Assembly (NCBI GenBank): GCA_905178155.1 | Contig: CAJINV010000003.1 | Span: 5,153,700 to 5,217,699, forward strand | Source: Amoebophrya sp. A120 | Lineage: Eukaryota > Sar > Dinophyceae > Syndiniales > Amoebophryaceae | DNA length: 64,000 nucleotides | Reading direction: 5' to 3' | Shown here: positions 39,601-50,373 of the stretch, one piece after another | Layout: each line of letters begins with the position of its first letter | Numbering within the stretch: the stretch's first letter is position 1 | The notes under the pieces: model-generated | What the model saw: the letters and a program-made list of their open reading frames with translations, nothing else | What the model was told of the DNA's origin: nothing | Database searches by the model: none | Program-made: the position numbers and the translations under genes

Positions 39601-41403
39601 CGGCCCGCCACCGGAAATAACGGTTCCTAGTACCGAGGGTGGCATAGTAGCTGCTTCTTCTGCGAGCCCCGACGCTCCGGGATGGACATTAGGTAGTGGC
39701 ATGCAAGTAGGTACAGTCGCAGAAGAACAAGCAGGTGAGAACGTCAATCCGCCTGCCTTTCACAATTACGGCTCTGACCTTCCGCCAGAAGGAGGAGCGA
39801 GTGAGGGCTGCAATCCCTCCGCGATAAGTAGAATACCAACTGCTAGAACAAACGGGACAACAACTACCACACCAACGGCAAATGACGGTACCACGACATC
39901 ATCAATGCTGGTGAACAATAATAAAGTGCGGTCGGCCGAAGCGAAGACGCAGCTGCCCCTGCCACACCTCCGCCACGTGGACGGAAGCCACCACCGCAGC
40001 CCCGGCGGCAGCTACTTCGATCAGCAGAACGGCGAACCCAGTGCGTACAGCAAGACCGGACCCTTCGGAACCGACCGCGGGGGCGGGTCCGCCTGGGCCA
40101 GCTGGGAGGATCGGCTGTGGTGCCCGTCGCACGAGCAGGTGACCTACTTCCCGGGGGTGTACACGAACGGAGAGTGCTGTCTGATGAAAATCCAGCACAG
40201 CAGTGCGCCCACGGACGGGAGCGACGAGTGGGAGCAGTACGTGCTGCTGCTCTCGCAGCACGACTCCGCGGAGCGCGTCAAATTCAGTGTGGAGATTTTT
40301 GTCGAGGACGACGAGGACGGGGGGGACGTGGATTTTGAGATGATCCCCGACATCCCGCGGGCTTGGTACCAACACTTCGCGAAGGAGCAGTGGCCCCTGG
40401 ACTGCGGATGCATGAACGACAAGGTGCGGTACCTGAGCAACCCAAGCTTCCTGCTGATGGCAGACGGGGAAACACCCACGGACCTCATGATGGTCCTCCT
40501 TTCCCTGCAAAACTCGCTGAACATCCGCTTCTGGGAGGAAACGTCGCAGACCTCGTTCTTCTTTCGCGAGCTCATCGATTACCACAGTCGCGAAGCAAGG
40601 AGGAAAGAGCGCAAGAAACTATCGCCGAACTTCCTCGAGGCGCTGTCCGAGCAGTGCGTGGGCAACAGTGGACCCTACCGCTACGAAATAAAACTTTTTA
40701 CAAGTCAGCTCAAAGTGCGCTCGCATCTGCTTCAGGTAAAGTTGTGTGTAGCTGCCCCGCACCGCCACTGCTGGTGTTTGCATGCCATGTCGACTTGTTC
40801 TTTTACTTTTTGCAAGCAGTAGGAGTAAATGCCAACTATCTCCTGCAGGAATTGAATAACACGGAAATCTCCGATCGGCGCAGCTCAGGTCGGCAGGACA
40901 CTTTTCTGTGTTCCAAAAGATATTATGTACAGGGACCGCAAGGCAAAACCAAAACGAAATGAACCGCGAAAGCATGTCCGCGGTAATACACCGCCACACG
41001 GAAGCAGAGGCACCTCTAGCGGTGTAACAAGTTTTGCTTCCATACACGCCACAATTGCTGCACGCACCTGATCAAAAATATGAAGCCGGGAACGAGGTAA
41101 ATGGATGTTTTATGTGCCACATTATTATTTTCGCTTTTGCTCTTCTTATGATAGTGTTGATTCGGAAAACCACGGAATCACATGAAACCGCGGATCCAGC
41201 AGCACACACTCACGTCGTCTCTTAGTACCCTTATTTCTACCAAACCGCACAGGTACTTGTGCATTGTGTCGACATTCAAGCCCCTGCAAAGCGGAGACCA
41301 GCTGGACTACGATTTGGAGATCACATCGACTGCAAACGCTAACATCAGCATGAAGCAGCTTTCTGGTTTCACGAAACGAAAGTCCATTTTCCCGCTCCGG
41401 TAA
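36691..41403 (+). CDS. CAPN7: calpain-7/PalB-like cysteine protease (C2 family)
   Basis: Likely exons: 36691-37552, 37698-38069, 38244-38538, 38811-39091, 39324-40735, 40849-40926, 41020-41096 and 41253-41403, about 1175 residues, all GT-AG. The catalytic Cys is in VKQGAVGDCSFLAIL (near residue 178), where calpain-7/PalB types also have Ser instead of the Trp of classical calpains. The His lies in IVQNHAYSVL (near 374) and the Asn in YLKNPWGRC (near 402). EVWICLLEKAYVTISGGNYD, YHLTGWVPE and YFWMEWKDVLQ also match calpain-7. A beta-sandwich region follows, split by a roughly 240-residue Gly/Ser/Thr-rich insert, then DEWEQYVLLLSQHD. The end, MKPGTRYLCIVSTFKPLQSG, matches the calpain-7 C-terminus. 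No MIT domains and no EF-hands were seen. PalB-type calpains act with ESCRT at endosomes; that role is inferred. The two exons between 40849 and 41096 are tentative. Confidence 0.88.
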
Positions 41404-43905
41404 TCGAAACCGATTCTCCTGCACAATCCGCAGAGCCGCCATTTCCGACACGGTGTTGCCAGGTTTCACTTCATACGGACACCGAGACAATTGGCGCAAG
41501 TCAACCTTACACTAAGTTCCTGAAATTGATGTCCCTGCTTGTATCGTTGTCGTTCCCCCCCCGGTGCGCTACTCGGCATTTTCCTCTGGCACTTGTGGTC
41601 GTTTAAGAACCAACTCCGTGTCATTTCCCACCCGACCCCTGACGAGGACCTGCTCATCTCTACTAAAACCCACTCAAACTCCTTGCAACGATGGATCCCC
41701 GACCCGTTTCCCCGACCCGTCTCTGGCATCATTTAGGCGCTGGAGAAAGAAATTTTTGAACTCGCAAAAGAAAATTTGTACTATCTCTACTGCAGAGCTT
41801 TTTCGCAGCTTCTCGCCGTGGCCATATTTATTCTTGTAATCCCCCGCCATTCAATATCGCACGGTTGATAGCCGCGACGACGCACAGCGACGCTTCAAGC
41901 CAATGTGCATGGCAGGTTTGTAGTGACAGAAGAGCAGAACGCAAGCAAAAACATATAAATAAGCTGATGATCGAAACAGTAGCAATTTTCACAACTAGAA
42001 GAGATTTATCGCAAGAATAAGGTTGGAAGTGACGTAGCAGTGAATGTCTTCCGACTCCGAGAAAAGAGTTCATTGCCTACTCATTATTCCTTGTCCTATC
42101 GATTTCGTTTATATTTGTAACAGATTGGCGGAGCACAGTAAGTTTTAAGTTTTTCTGTACTTCATAGACTACATTTTTTGCTCGCGCCTGTGGATTTCTT
42201 GGATGAATAAGTATTCTGATTGGTGCTATGTATCGAAAGATCCCGTGTCTCGTGATTGTAGTTGTAGAGCTGTATGCGCCATGTTGTATTTTATTGGGTT
42301 AGTGGTAGTGTATAGGAACCGGGGAAGGGGAAACTAACTCAACGGTTTTCGCACAGCGCGGCAGAGGCAGCAGAGCCCGTCTCCCAGTCACCTCGACCTG
42401 GCTACAGCTGTACTTTTCGTATCAATCTCTCGAGACCACGCAAAAGGATCATACTTACAGGGATCTAACTAATTTCTGCGACGCACCCGCATCTGGACAC
42501 CCGTGCCCTCGCAAATGTACTGAATTGGGAATGGTTGACCCATTCCTATGCGGTTCTTCTCTTGTATATACTCGCACCTCCCGCCCAGAAGTAGAGGTAC
42601 AGGTAGTATGTCGATTACTTCCGCCGGCCTCCAAGCATGGTTGAGTACAAGAAATTTCTTCTGCCCCGAGTGAACTTGCTACACAAATGTACCTAGTATG
42701 TAAACTTTTGTGCTTAACTTGAAATTCAGGTTGTTCTGAGGCCGGCTGCCAAGAAGAATTATCGTTAACTGAAGCAGAACTTTTTTATTCTCCAACGCTC
42801 ATGCGGTTTGATCAATACTTTATCTTGCAACGTGACGAAAATTTGCTCCGTACAGACGACTACGACCATGATCCAATTTCCATTGTAATACGCTTTCCTT
42901 CGTGCAGCTCGAGCCGCACAGTCTGCTCGGGAGTTTGGACTGCCAAAGGAGCAGTTTGTTCGGCACTGCAGGGGAGAGTCCCAGCTCGGTGGAATGCACA
43001 CAGGCCCTGAATGGCCATGTGCGTGTTTGTTGTGACGACACCTTGCTCGTGGGACGAAGATGAAGATACCACAGCATGCTACGATCTCTTCGCGTCTGAG
43101 CCGATCCAGACAAGAAGTGAGCCGGTAGGAGGTTTTTCACCCCCTGTGCGGTTTTATTCAAAGCAGTGAGTGTCGATTTGCAAACTTGTTCCTATATACC
43201 ACGAGAAAGATTTTCAAGATCTTTCTGATTTTGCGCAGCCGCATAAGAACTCAAAAACCTGGCATCGAACTAATGATGCGAATTTTTTCTTTTCGTACTA
43301 CGATCACTTCTTCTTGATACTCGAAGATCTGTCGATCTTGCGCGTCGATCGGCATATTACCAGGACAGTGCTCGTGAGATCGTTGCTTTCGAGTAAGAAT
43401 GAACGTGCGTATCACGACATACGTTTATACAAGTTTGTCCTCGTACACGTGTGTTGATTCCATCTCCGCCCGCGTTCGTGCAACGCTCCATGTTCCAATT
43501 GATGCGTCGGATCATTACCAAATCCTCTGTTGTGGCGTTTTTTTACAAGATTACGATGCTTGTGGTGCATATGATCAGGCGCGTTCGTTCCCTGAGGAAG
43601 CGCGCCATGTTACAACAAGAACAATGATCAACATCTCTCTTTGCAGCTGGTTTCGTCCGCTTCTACTAGGAACAGCAAGTGTGGTTGAGTTTTATTAGAG
43701 GAAAAAGAATCCGGCGGCACTCTGAACGTCCCGGAACACCAAACCGCATGCCATGCCATGGCTACTCCACTATGAAAAGTAAGAGCCTTGAAAGCGCAAC
43801 CGACTCGTGTCCTGGAAAAGGCTTGTGCACCTCCACACAGGACGTCGATGCGGATGACCGATAAAACTAGTATTTCATCGCATTCTCTCGTCGACTTCGC
43901 AACGG
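41404..43905. other. 2.5-kb gene-poor region
   Basis: The longest stretch without a gene. I read both strands and found only unconnected short frames (for example 42801-43010 and 43170-43457) lacking family similarity, good starts or consistent splicing. No tRNA-like cloverleaf, rRNA, spliced-leader-like motif or introner copy was recognised. It could hold an unrecognised non-coding RNA or a fast-evolving gene with tiny exons. Confidence 0.4.
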
Positions 43906-46900
43906 ATGAAGACCCTTGCGCTTGTGGTCTCGCAGCAGCTGCGAGCACTGTTTCTCCTGCTGCTCGTAGTACAGGTAGCTCCAGAAACGCATGGCGCACT
44001 CGCAGCGGCGTCAGCGAAAGCGGACCTCCGGCTCGCGGATCGCAGACATGGACAGGACAAAGGCTTTATCGAAGGAAATACGACAGGAAGGGGGCGCCAG
44101 GGTGTCGCGCACCGAAGGCATATTGACACTGCTACGATCGAAAACCACCCTAACCACAACCGTAGCTGCTTCAATCATGGTTCTGAGCTACTACAGGGTA
44201 CTACAATTTGTAACTGCGGAAAGCAAAAATCACTATGTGCAACTTGCTCGAACAAATAAAAGGCGCGGTGGGTGATATCAAAGCTAAAAAAGAGCTCGCC
44301 TGGGTAACAGAGCTTGTCAGGCGCCTGGCCGGGCGGAGAAAAGCTCGAGAAGTATATGTGATTGTAACAACCCTCTTGTGTGCACAACTGCGTGGCGCCG
44401 TCTGGACTGATGACGCGCTTCCTGTCGTGTCGCATACTTGTGGACCTTCGACCTCTGACATTCCACGACTATGACTGCGTCCACCTGGGACCTTCGCCGT
44501 TGCTAGAAAACCGGAGCTGGTCGGAATGGCTCCAGATTTTCGAGCGGGAACCAGCGACGCAGTGGATCACCGCGAGCCACGATTTTCTGCAGATGATCGA
44601 CCGGCTCGACATGGAAGAGTGGGTTGTATTGCGGCACGAGTGCCCCTACGGCTTTGCCAGCTTTCTGTCGGTGTACCTGATGCAATGCATGCTGCAGACC
44701 AAACGCACCTACTCAGACTACGATGAGGACTTCTGGGCCCAGGTTCGCGAAGAGAATGCTCTGAACAAAGACGGAGATGAGACCACGCCAGATCCTGCAA
44801 ACACCGGAGGACACCAGGAGGCGCAAGATGACCGGTTCCCCGCTGGGCCCTTGCTAAGCAAGGCGCGAGAAGACGAGATGGGGTGCTACCTGTCCTTCCA
44901 AGTCGCGAACTTGTTTCATTCTATCCTCACGGAGCACCCTCCTCGCATCTTGTTCGGGACCCGGTGGCCCATCCTGACCATCCTGAGCGCCCGCAACCTA
45001 CAGCATTCGCTACTAGCGCACGACTTCTGGTACAGCGCCGAAAAAAATTGTCTCGCCATCCCGGAAGACCAGGCGACCGCGAATTGGCCGAAGTTGCAGC
45101 GCGCATTTTGGGCGGAGGAGGAGGCAGTAGACCTTTTTCTCAGCCAATCTGAGAAAGTTGTATCCTCTTCCTCTGCTAGTAGAAGTACTACCGGTAGCAC
45201 TTCTAGTAGCCTCCTCAGTCCACGAATCGACCGCCTCGCGAGGTCAACCTCGCCGAAAACGAATCCGCGGCGCCTCAACAGGGAGTGGTACCTGCCCAGC
45301 CTCAACTTCGTCTTCCACAGCCGCCTCAAGCACGGTGGGGGCTTCGCCGAGTGCCCGCTGGGCTACTTTTTTGTCGAGGTGCTCCGCAGCTTCACCTCAA
45401 TGACCTCCGAGAGCCGGTTCTTCCTCGCTCACGAACCTATGATCGCACAGATATGCATCATGGTAAAGAGTGTCTAGTAGTTCGGGCGACATAAACTGCT
45501 AAGCGATGAAAAAGAACGACGCAGAATTACTAGGGAGTAGATGAAAACTACTTACTTATTTGGAAGGAAGTAATTCTTCTCTGCGTAGTTTTGATACGAT
45601 AAGAAATTTTGGTTGTTCTTGTTCCTGATCAATTTACTTCCGCCCTGAGCCGGACACGGACACACTTGCTCTGAATACGACTTGCTCCTGAATAACGAGC
45701 CCGGTAATTACCTGTTCACCCGCTGGCCGTTCTTCATGGTGTTCAACCACATCCGGAAGAGCACGAGACACAAGTTTTATTTCGACTTTTCAGTCACTGA
45801 GCTCCTAGACAGCCGGACCGCCTTCGTGCACCGCCGACTGAACGGTCGGGGGCGGTCCGTCGACTTCCGCACCCAGCTGCCACCAAAATTCCTGCACGTC
45901 ACCACCTCCGTGGCTGGGCTACGTCCTGGACACGAACCGACCTCCCATGCGGTGGATACGGCTGGTGGAACCGCTGCAGAAGTAGACGGAGAGCTGTTGG
46001 ACGAGGCAGCACAGAAAGAAGTGGTCGTCCTGGTGGACGAGGAACCACTAGGGCCTGCCGACGTTCCCCTCGAGGGTACTGCGAGTGGCAAGCTGCAGTA
46101 CTTGGCGACCCGTGGATCCGCGTTGCATCGGAATGTGGTGGAGGTCTTGTCGCTGATGCCCGACGTCTGGGTCGGGGGCAGCCGAGTCTCACGGCCCAAA
46201 CGCCCCGCAAACATGGATGATGAGGAACAAGAAAAGGAAGTACAATCTAGTTCTTCACACGACGACGAGCAGGACGAGAACCACCTCGAAACAACTACAA
46301 CAAATAATCCAGCCATCAAGCAAGAACTAGATGAAGATGATGACTTCGCAACTTTTCCCTCCCCGGGCTTCGCGTACACTACCATGGTGTACGGGGAGAC
46401 TTTCCGGCACTATCTGCCCAGCTTCATCCGGCGCTGGAAGCGGGTGACGGGCAAGGAGAACCTGTTGATCTTCACGTTTGACGACGCCTCGTACAAGGAG
46501 TGTCGAAAGTGGCAGACCGGCTGCGTCGGCGGGGGCACGCCGGGCATCATGCAGAAGTTCACGATCCCCTGGGTGCTGGCGCTGAACGACGTGGACGCGG
46601 TTTGGGTGGATTTTGACGTGTACCCCGTGCAGGACCCCACGTTCTTTTTGCTGCAGCACCAGAACTATCAAATGCAAAAATGTCTGGGTCTGGAAACTTG
46701 TGATGCTGGGTGGGGTATCATGAGGCGGCCACAAGTGCTGGCTCAGCATCACAAGTTTCTGAGCTTCTAGGTGTTGCCTATTCTGAGTGACAAACTGCGT
46801 TTCTGCATGACAGAAAGATGGGGCTCTTGGGTAACGTGCATGACAGACTTTGGGGTCATGCTGGCAGAGCATGAAAGACCTTCCATTCTTCCAGACCCAG

Positions 46901-47907
46901 ACACTTTTACAATCCATAAGAACCGGGCGGCGTTCGAGATTCTGATCAGCGGTTCCTTCGCCACCCCGTGCATCTGCAACGGGATCGTGTACTTCCGCAG
47001 CACGGAGGCGGTGGTCCTGTGGCTGGTGGACGTGCTGCACTGGATGTACGACCACCCCTACGAGCACGACCAGAAGTGCTTCTCCGCCTACTTGAACTAC
47101 ACGGAGCCGGTCACCATGCGGTGGGACCAGCTCCCGCGGACGCAACCCGCGGTGCCCCGTTGGGACACGCTGGATCCCATCCAGCAGTTCGTCACGGCGC
47201 TGGTCGTAGAAGGCAACGGGTGGATGGGGGACTCCTGGCGCGACATGGTGCTCTTCCACTTCCTGCACGGTGACTCGGACAAGGGCTCCGACCTGGACTC
47301 CTCCGGGGCGTGGCTGCAGGACTCGCAGCTGTACGCCAACATGATCCGAGCCGAGGAACAAACGGGTGCAGAAGCAGGAGAAATGACGACGAGTGCAAAT
47401 AATAATCTACCTTCACCCAACGGCGCTACTGCCGAGCTGGAGGTCGTGCCTCTTACTACGGAACAAAAAAACGTCACGCTCATGTATGGCTTGCTCAGAT
47501 GTTACAATCTCAAACGTTACAATACATAGAACCTGGAATTTGTCTTGCATGAACAGCATGAAAACCATACAGAGACTTGGGCTTTTCGCAATACAAATTT
47601 CGTCAGATTCCCATGGGGTTTGGGGCTCCGAAACTTGTCATGCGCGCTCCTTTGGGAGTAGGCCAGATGTTGCGCATTTTGCAACACAAATTCCAGATTC
47701 TATTGTAACGTTTGAGATTGTAACACCTGAGCGGGTTATATCATGGAAACGTTCTATGGACCGCGCTCCACCGAGGAGAAGCGCGTGCAGGCCCTGGAGC
47801 GGTCGCGGCAGTTTGAGCGAGTAAACATTCTGGAGGGCATGACGTGCGGCGTCATTGCCTACCCCTTGGATGATCTGGCGGGGAAGCACAAGCCGCCGGA
47901 CGAGTGA
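43906..47907 (+). CDS. nucleotide-sugar transferase-like protein with signal peptide or anchor (DxD motif)
   Basis: Proposed exons: 43906-44197, 44507-45469, 45650-46665, 46924-47484 and 47746-47907, 997 residues with a consistent frame. Introns 3 and 4 are introners (families B and C). Introns 1 and 2 are GT-AG but with weak signals (GTACTA..TGCTAG and GTGTCT..CTGAG), so the 5' half is tentative. The start MKTLALVVSQQLRALFLLLLV is a clear signal peptide or type II anchor. The region encoded by about 46380-47280 resembles nucleotide-diphospho-sugar transferase domains: ENLLIFTFDDASYKECRKW, MQKFTIPWVLALNDVDAVWV, DFDVYPVQDP (a DxD metal/UDP-sugar motif), CNGIVYFRSTEAV and HDQKCFSAYLNY. It would act in the Golgi or ER on glycoproteins or glycolipids. 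The acidic stretch around 46200-46330 is a low-complexity insert. Acceptor and sugar cannot be told. Confidence 0.72.
46666..46918 (-). mobile_element. introner element, family B, reversed (transferase gene)
   Basis: 253 bp. The left end, TATCAAATGCAAAAATG then TCTGGGTCTGG, is matched by its inverted copy at the right end. The duplication is AGAAC (46661-46665 and 46919-46923). Removal joins CAG-AAC to CGG-GCG (Gln-Asn-Arg-Ala) in frame. The reverse complement of its right interior (GGGTCTGGAAGAATGGAAGG) lines up with the left interior of the 19300 copy, so it is inserted in the opposite orientation. Confidence 0.88.
47485..47740 (-). mobile_element. introner element, family C, reversed (transferase gene)
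   Basis: 256 bp from TATGGCTTGCTC to GAGCGGGTTATA, with duplication TCATG (47480-47484 and 47741-47745). The splice gives CTC-ATG|GAA-ACG (Leu-Met-Glu-Thr). Its right end, reverse-complemented, is identical over about 40 bp to the left end of the 19612 copy, and the interior 47588-47644 is the reverse complement of 19707-19765 with few differences. So this copy lies in the opposite orientation to transcription compared with the CTF18 copy. Confidence 0.92.
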
Positions 47908-48490
47908 GCCGCTACCTTTTGAATCCATCTAAGTATCAATGTAAGTATGTAAGTTAATAATTCGTAAGTCAGGACCAGGAATCGTCACAATCCAAAGAAA
48001 CGAAGTATTTGCCCACAGCCGAGGGCAAAACCGACCTCGGAGAGATTCATTTACTTATTTCAGAGCAAGTTTATTTTACTTGATGCAGTTGCGGCTTGAT
48101 CACGATGGACAATTTCCTTTGCTTTTCTACGACTAGGTCGGTAGGGTAAATTGTGCAAAAAAAATACCATGTGTTTGTTTTTTTTTTCTTTGACGGAGGC
48201 AGGGAGCGGAGCGAAAAGACTAAGAAAATGTCATTGGAGTTGTGGGAGGAGCGAAGCCTGCCGTCACACGGTTTCTGGAAATGAGATCCATCTGTCACTG
48301 CTACGTATCTATTTATGACTCTTGCATCCTCGAGTTTTTTTTTCCACTCGTCTATTGTAACAACAACAAGTTCTTCTTCTTGAGTCTGGACGTGGATCTC
48401 GAAGCAGGTGTTTTGGTTTAGTGAGTAGGAACCACTGCTCCTTGACACGGCGCGTCGTCGAACCGAAAGAAAAGCGAAATAGCCAGAAAG
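47908..48490. other. intergenic, no gene seen
   Basis: 583 bp with a poly-T tract near 48177-48188. No gene recognised. Confidence 0.5.
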
Positions 48491-48727
48491 ATGACGCGCA
48501 ACGTGGACAAGAACTCGTATTTGCTCGTCCCATCGGACGTTACGCTGTTGGAGAACAAAGTATCAATCGGCCGCAAGTCGCTGGGCTTCTTGGAGTTCCT
48601 CGGTATAGCCACCACCTTTCCCATGTACCACAACTCCTACTCCAAGCTCGACGCCAGCGAGAAAAAGGCCGTTCTCACGAAAGAGTACAAACAAAACCAG
48701 CACACGAGACTTGCGTTTTTGTCTTAG
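48491..48727 (+). CDS. small hypothetical protein (78 residues)
   Basis: A single open frame from ATG 48491 to TAG 48725-48727, starting MTRNVDKNSYLLVPSDVTLL and containing KSLGFLEFLGIATTFPMYHN. The composition is protein-like (a hydrophobic patch followed by a charged Lys/Glu segment) and it sits in a tight spot, 116 nt before the next ATG. No family recognised. It could be a stand-alone short gene, or a 5' exon of the following membrane-protein gene read through an intron I cannot place. Confidence 0.42.
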   Translation: MTRNVDKNSYLLVPSDVTLLENKVSIGRKSLGFLEFLGIATTFPMYHNSYSKLDASEKKAVLTKEYKQNQHTRLAFLS

Positions 48728-48843
48728 ACATATTCCGAAGAGGTTCATCTTTTCCATTGTATTACTTTCGCCCAGTGGCAGTTGGTTATTCGTGCACGTG
48801 CACGTAATACAATATTTATCGAGGAATTGATCATTGTTCCACT

Positions 48844-49552
48844 ATGTCTGTCGAAAGCTTCTTCCTTTCATCGAAAAGCCAAAGTGCGTCAGACGCTGCG
48901 ATGCTACTGAAACTCAAACACAGTTACGATTTCCAGAGCTCCAACCCGGAGGTAGAAGTCTGCAAGGCCCGGCAGCTCGCAGTCAGTCGCGAGGTAAGTA
49001 GGACAAGCATGACTTGTTCGTCTGTAGCCAAGGAGCAACGGGATGCGTAATCAGTTGTAGATGGTTGAAGTCCACCCACCTGGCACTGTCTACTCAGTCA
49101 GCCTTGTTTTGTCCAAATCGCATTGATGATATCATCTAGGTTCTTGATGTTCGTGCAATAAATGTCAGGTAAAAAGTCACCTCGGCTGGTGGGCGGGCTT
49201 TGTGGGATTTGGTTTCACCACCTTCTGGTCCGTCCGAAAGTACAACTGGCAAGCCAAGGCCATGTGCATTCCCTTCATGGCCTACGCAGGTACGAGTTAT
49301 GACTCAATGATCGCAATTAGGTGAAATAGTTTAGCCGGTCGTGAAATGAAAATGACATAAAGATAAAGTGCAACATCATGAACTTCAAGTACCCGGAACC
49401 ATTGTTCGGTTTTGTTTTTTATCACAGGATCCTGGGTCGGCCGGTTTGCGGGGGATGCGTTGTCGGGACGCAACGCGGAAACCTACCGTGACCGGTATTT
49501 GGCGAGCCTCCCCGCTAAGATGTACTACAGCCCGCCTTCCGAGAATCCGTAA
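48844..49552 (+). CDS. small predicted membrane protein (131 residues), two hydrophobic segments
   Basis: Exons 48844-48993, 49169-49289 and 49428-49552; introns GTAAGT..GTCAG (phase 0) and GTACGA..CACAG (phase 1). The protein starts MSVESFFLSSKSQSASDAAM. It has a first hydrophobic segment LGWWAGFVGFGFTTFWSV, a second around AMCIPFMAYAGSWVGRFAG, and ends in a polar tail (RDRYLASLPAKMYYSPPSEN). This layout, with two segments and soluble ends, is typical of small organelle inner-membrane subunits, including lineage-specific respiratory-complex subunits of alveolates; that is only a suggestion. Strong splice sites and a clean frame across three exons support the gene. Confidence 0.7.
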
Positions 49553-50373
49553 AAACGTCAGCCGTGCGTCGACACCAGAAATTGATCGGGGAGACATGAT
49601 TTTTTAAGACACGATAAGTGCACCACCACACACGACTTCGATTTGAAAATGTACAGTGAAGGAGCAAACGTCTTCTACGAACAGATTCTTGATGAAAAAA
49701 GTTGTAAACGCGCAAAAATACATACACATGCGAGAGGAGTGCGGCTTGCTATTCTTGTGCCTGAGCGCCGGGAGCCACAAAAAGAAATTGCTATTCAAGT
49801 AATCTCTTGATGTCATTTCAGCACGTCTCACAGTCGTTTTTTCGTGCTGCTTGCCCATTGAATTGAGATGATCGAAATCGAAGTGATCAACAAGATGTAG
49901 ATTGCAGTGGTGCAGCGAGCTGCATGCGTATCAATACACATTCGTTCTTGCATGGGTTCTTAAAATAGAACAGAGATTTTTAGTCAATTGAATCGGTCGT
50001 GAATTTCTCTCTGCTTTTGCTTTTTCGAAATTGGAATTTCTCGAAGATCAAAAGGATCAAGATCATGGAAAAGTGTATGACAGTGAAGATCCCCTCGAAC
50101 TAGATCCATGAGGAATAAAGTATCGGATACATGCAACGAGGCTCTCTAGTGTATCGATTTTCATTGCATTTTAATCCAGAGGAGTCAGTGTGTCAGTCTC
50201 AGTAGTTCCTGTATTGCAATCGGGCGTGTAGAGAACCGCTACATCAGAATCAGCGTCCGATATTTCTTGCTTTTTCCGTTTCTGTCACTTGTATACCGCT
50301 TAGACGACGTCCAGAAATTGACAACTCCCAAGCCTCTTGTGAAAGAATACATCAGCGACAAGTACTTATCAAC
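49553..50373. other. intergenic, no gene seen
   Basis: 821 bp, AT-rich, with no supportable frame on either strand. Confidence 0.5.

Noticed and set aside
43991-44275. Alternative frame with a short hydrophobic segment as N-terminus of the transferase
   Set aside because: The frame starting at 43906 has a much clearer signal peptide and a phase-compatible donor at 44198; the alternative has no matching acceptor.
46327-47361. 344-residue minus-strand open frame
   Set aside because: It runs antisense to the transferase exons and straight through an introner; GC-rich exons leave the opposite strand open by chance.
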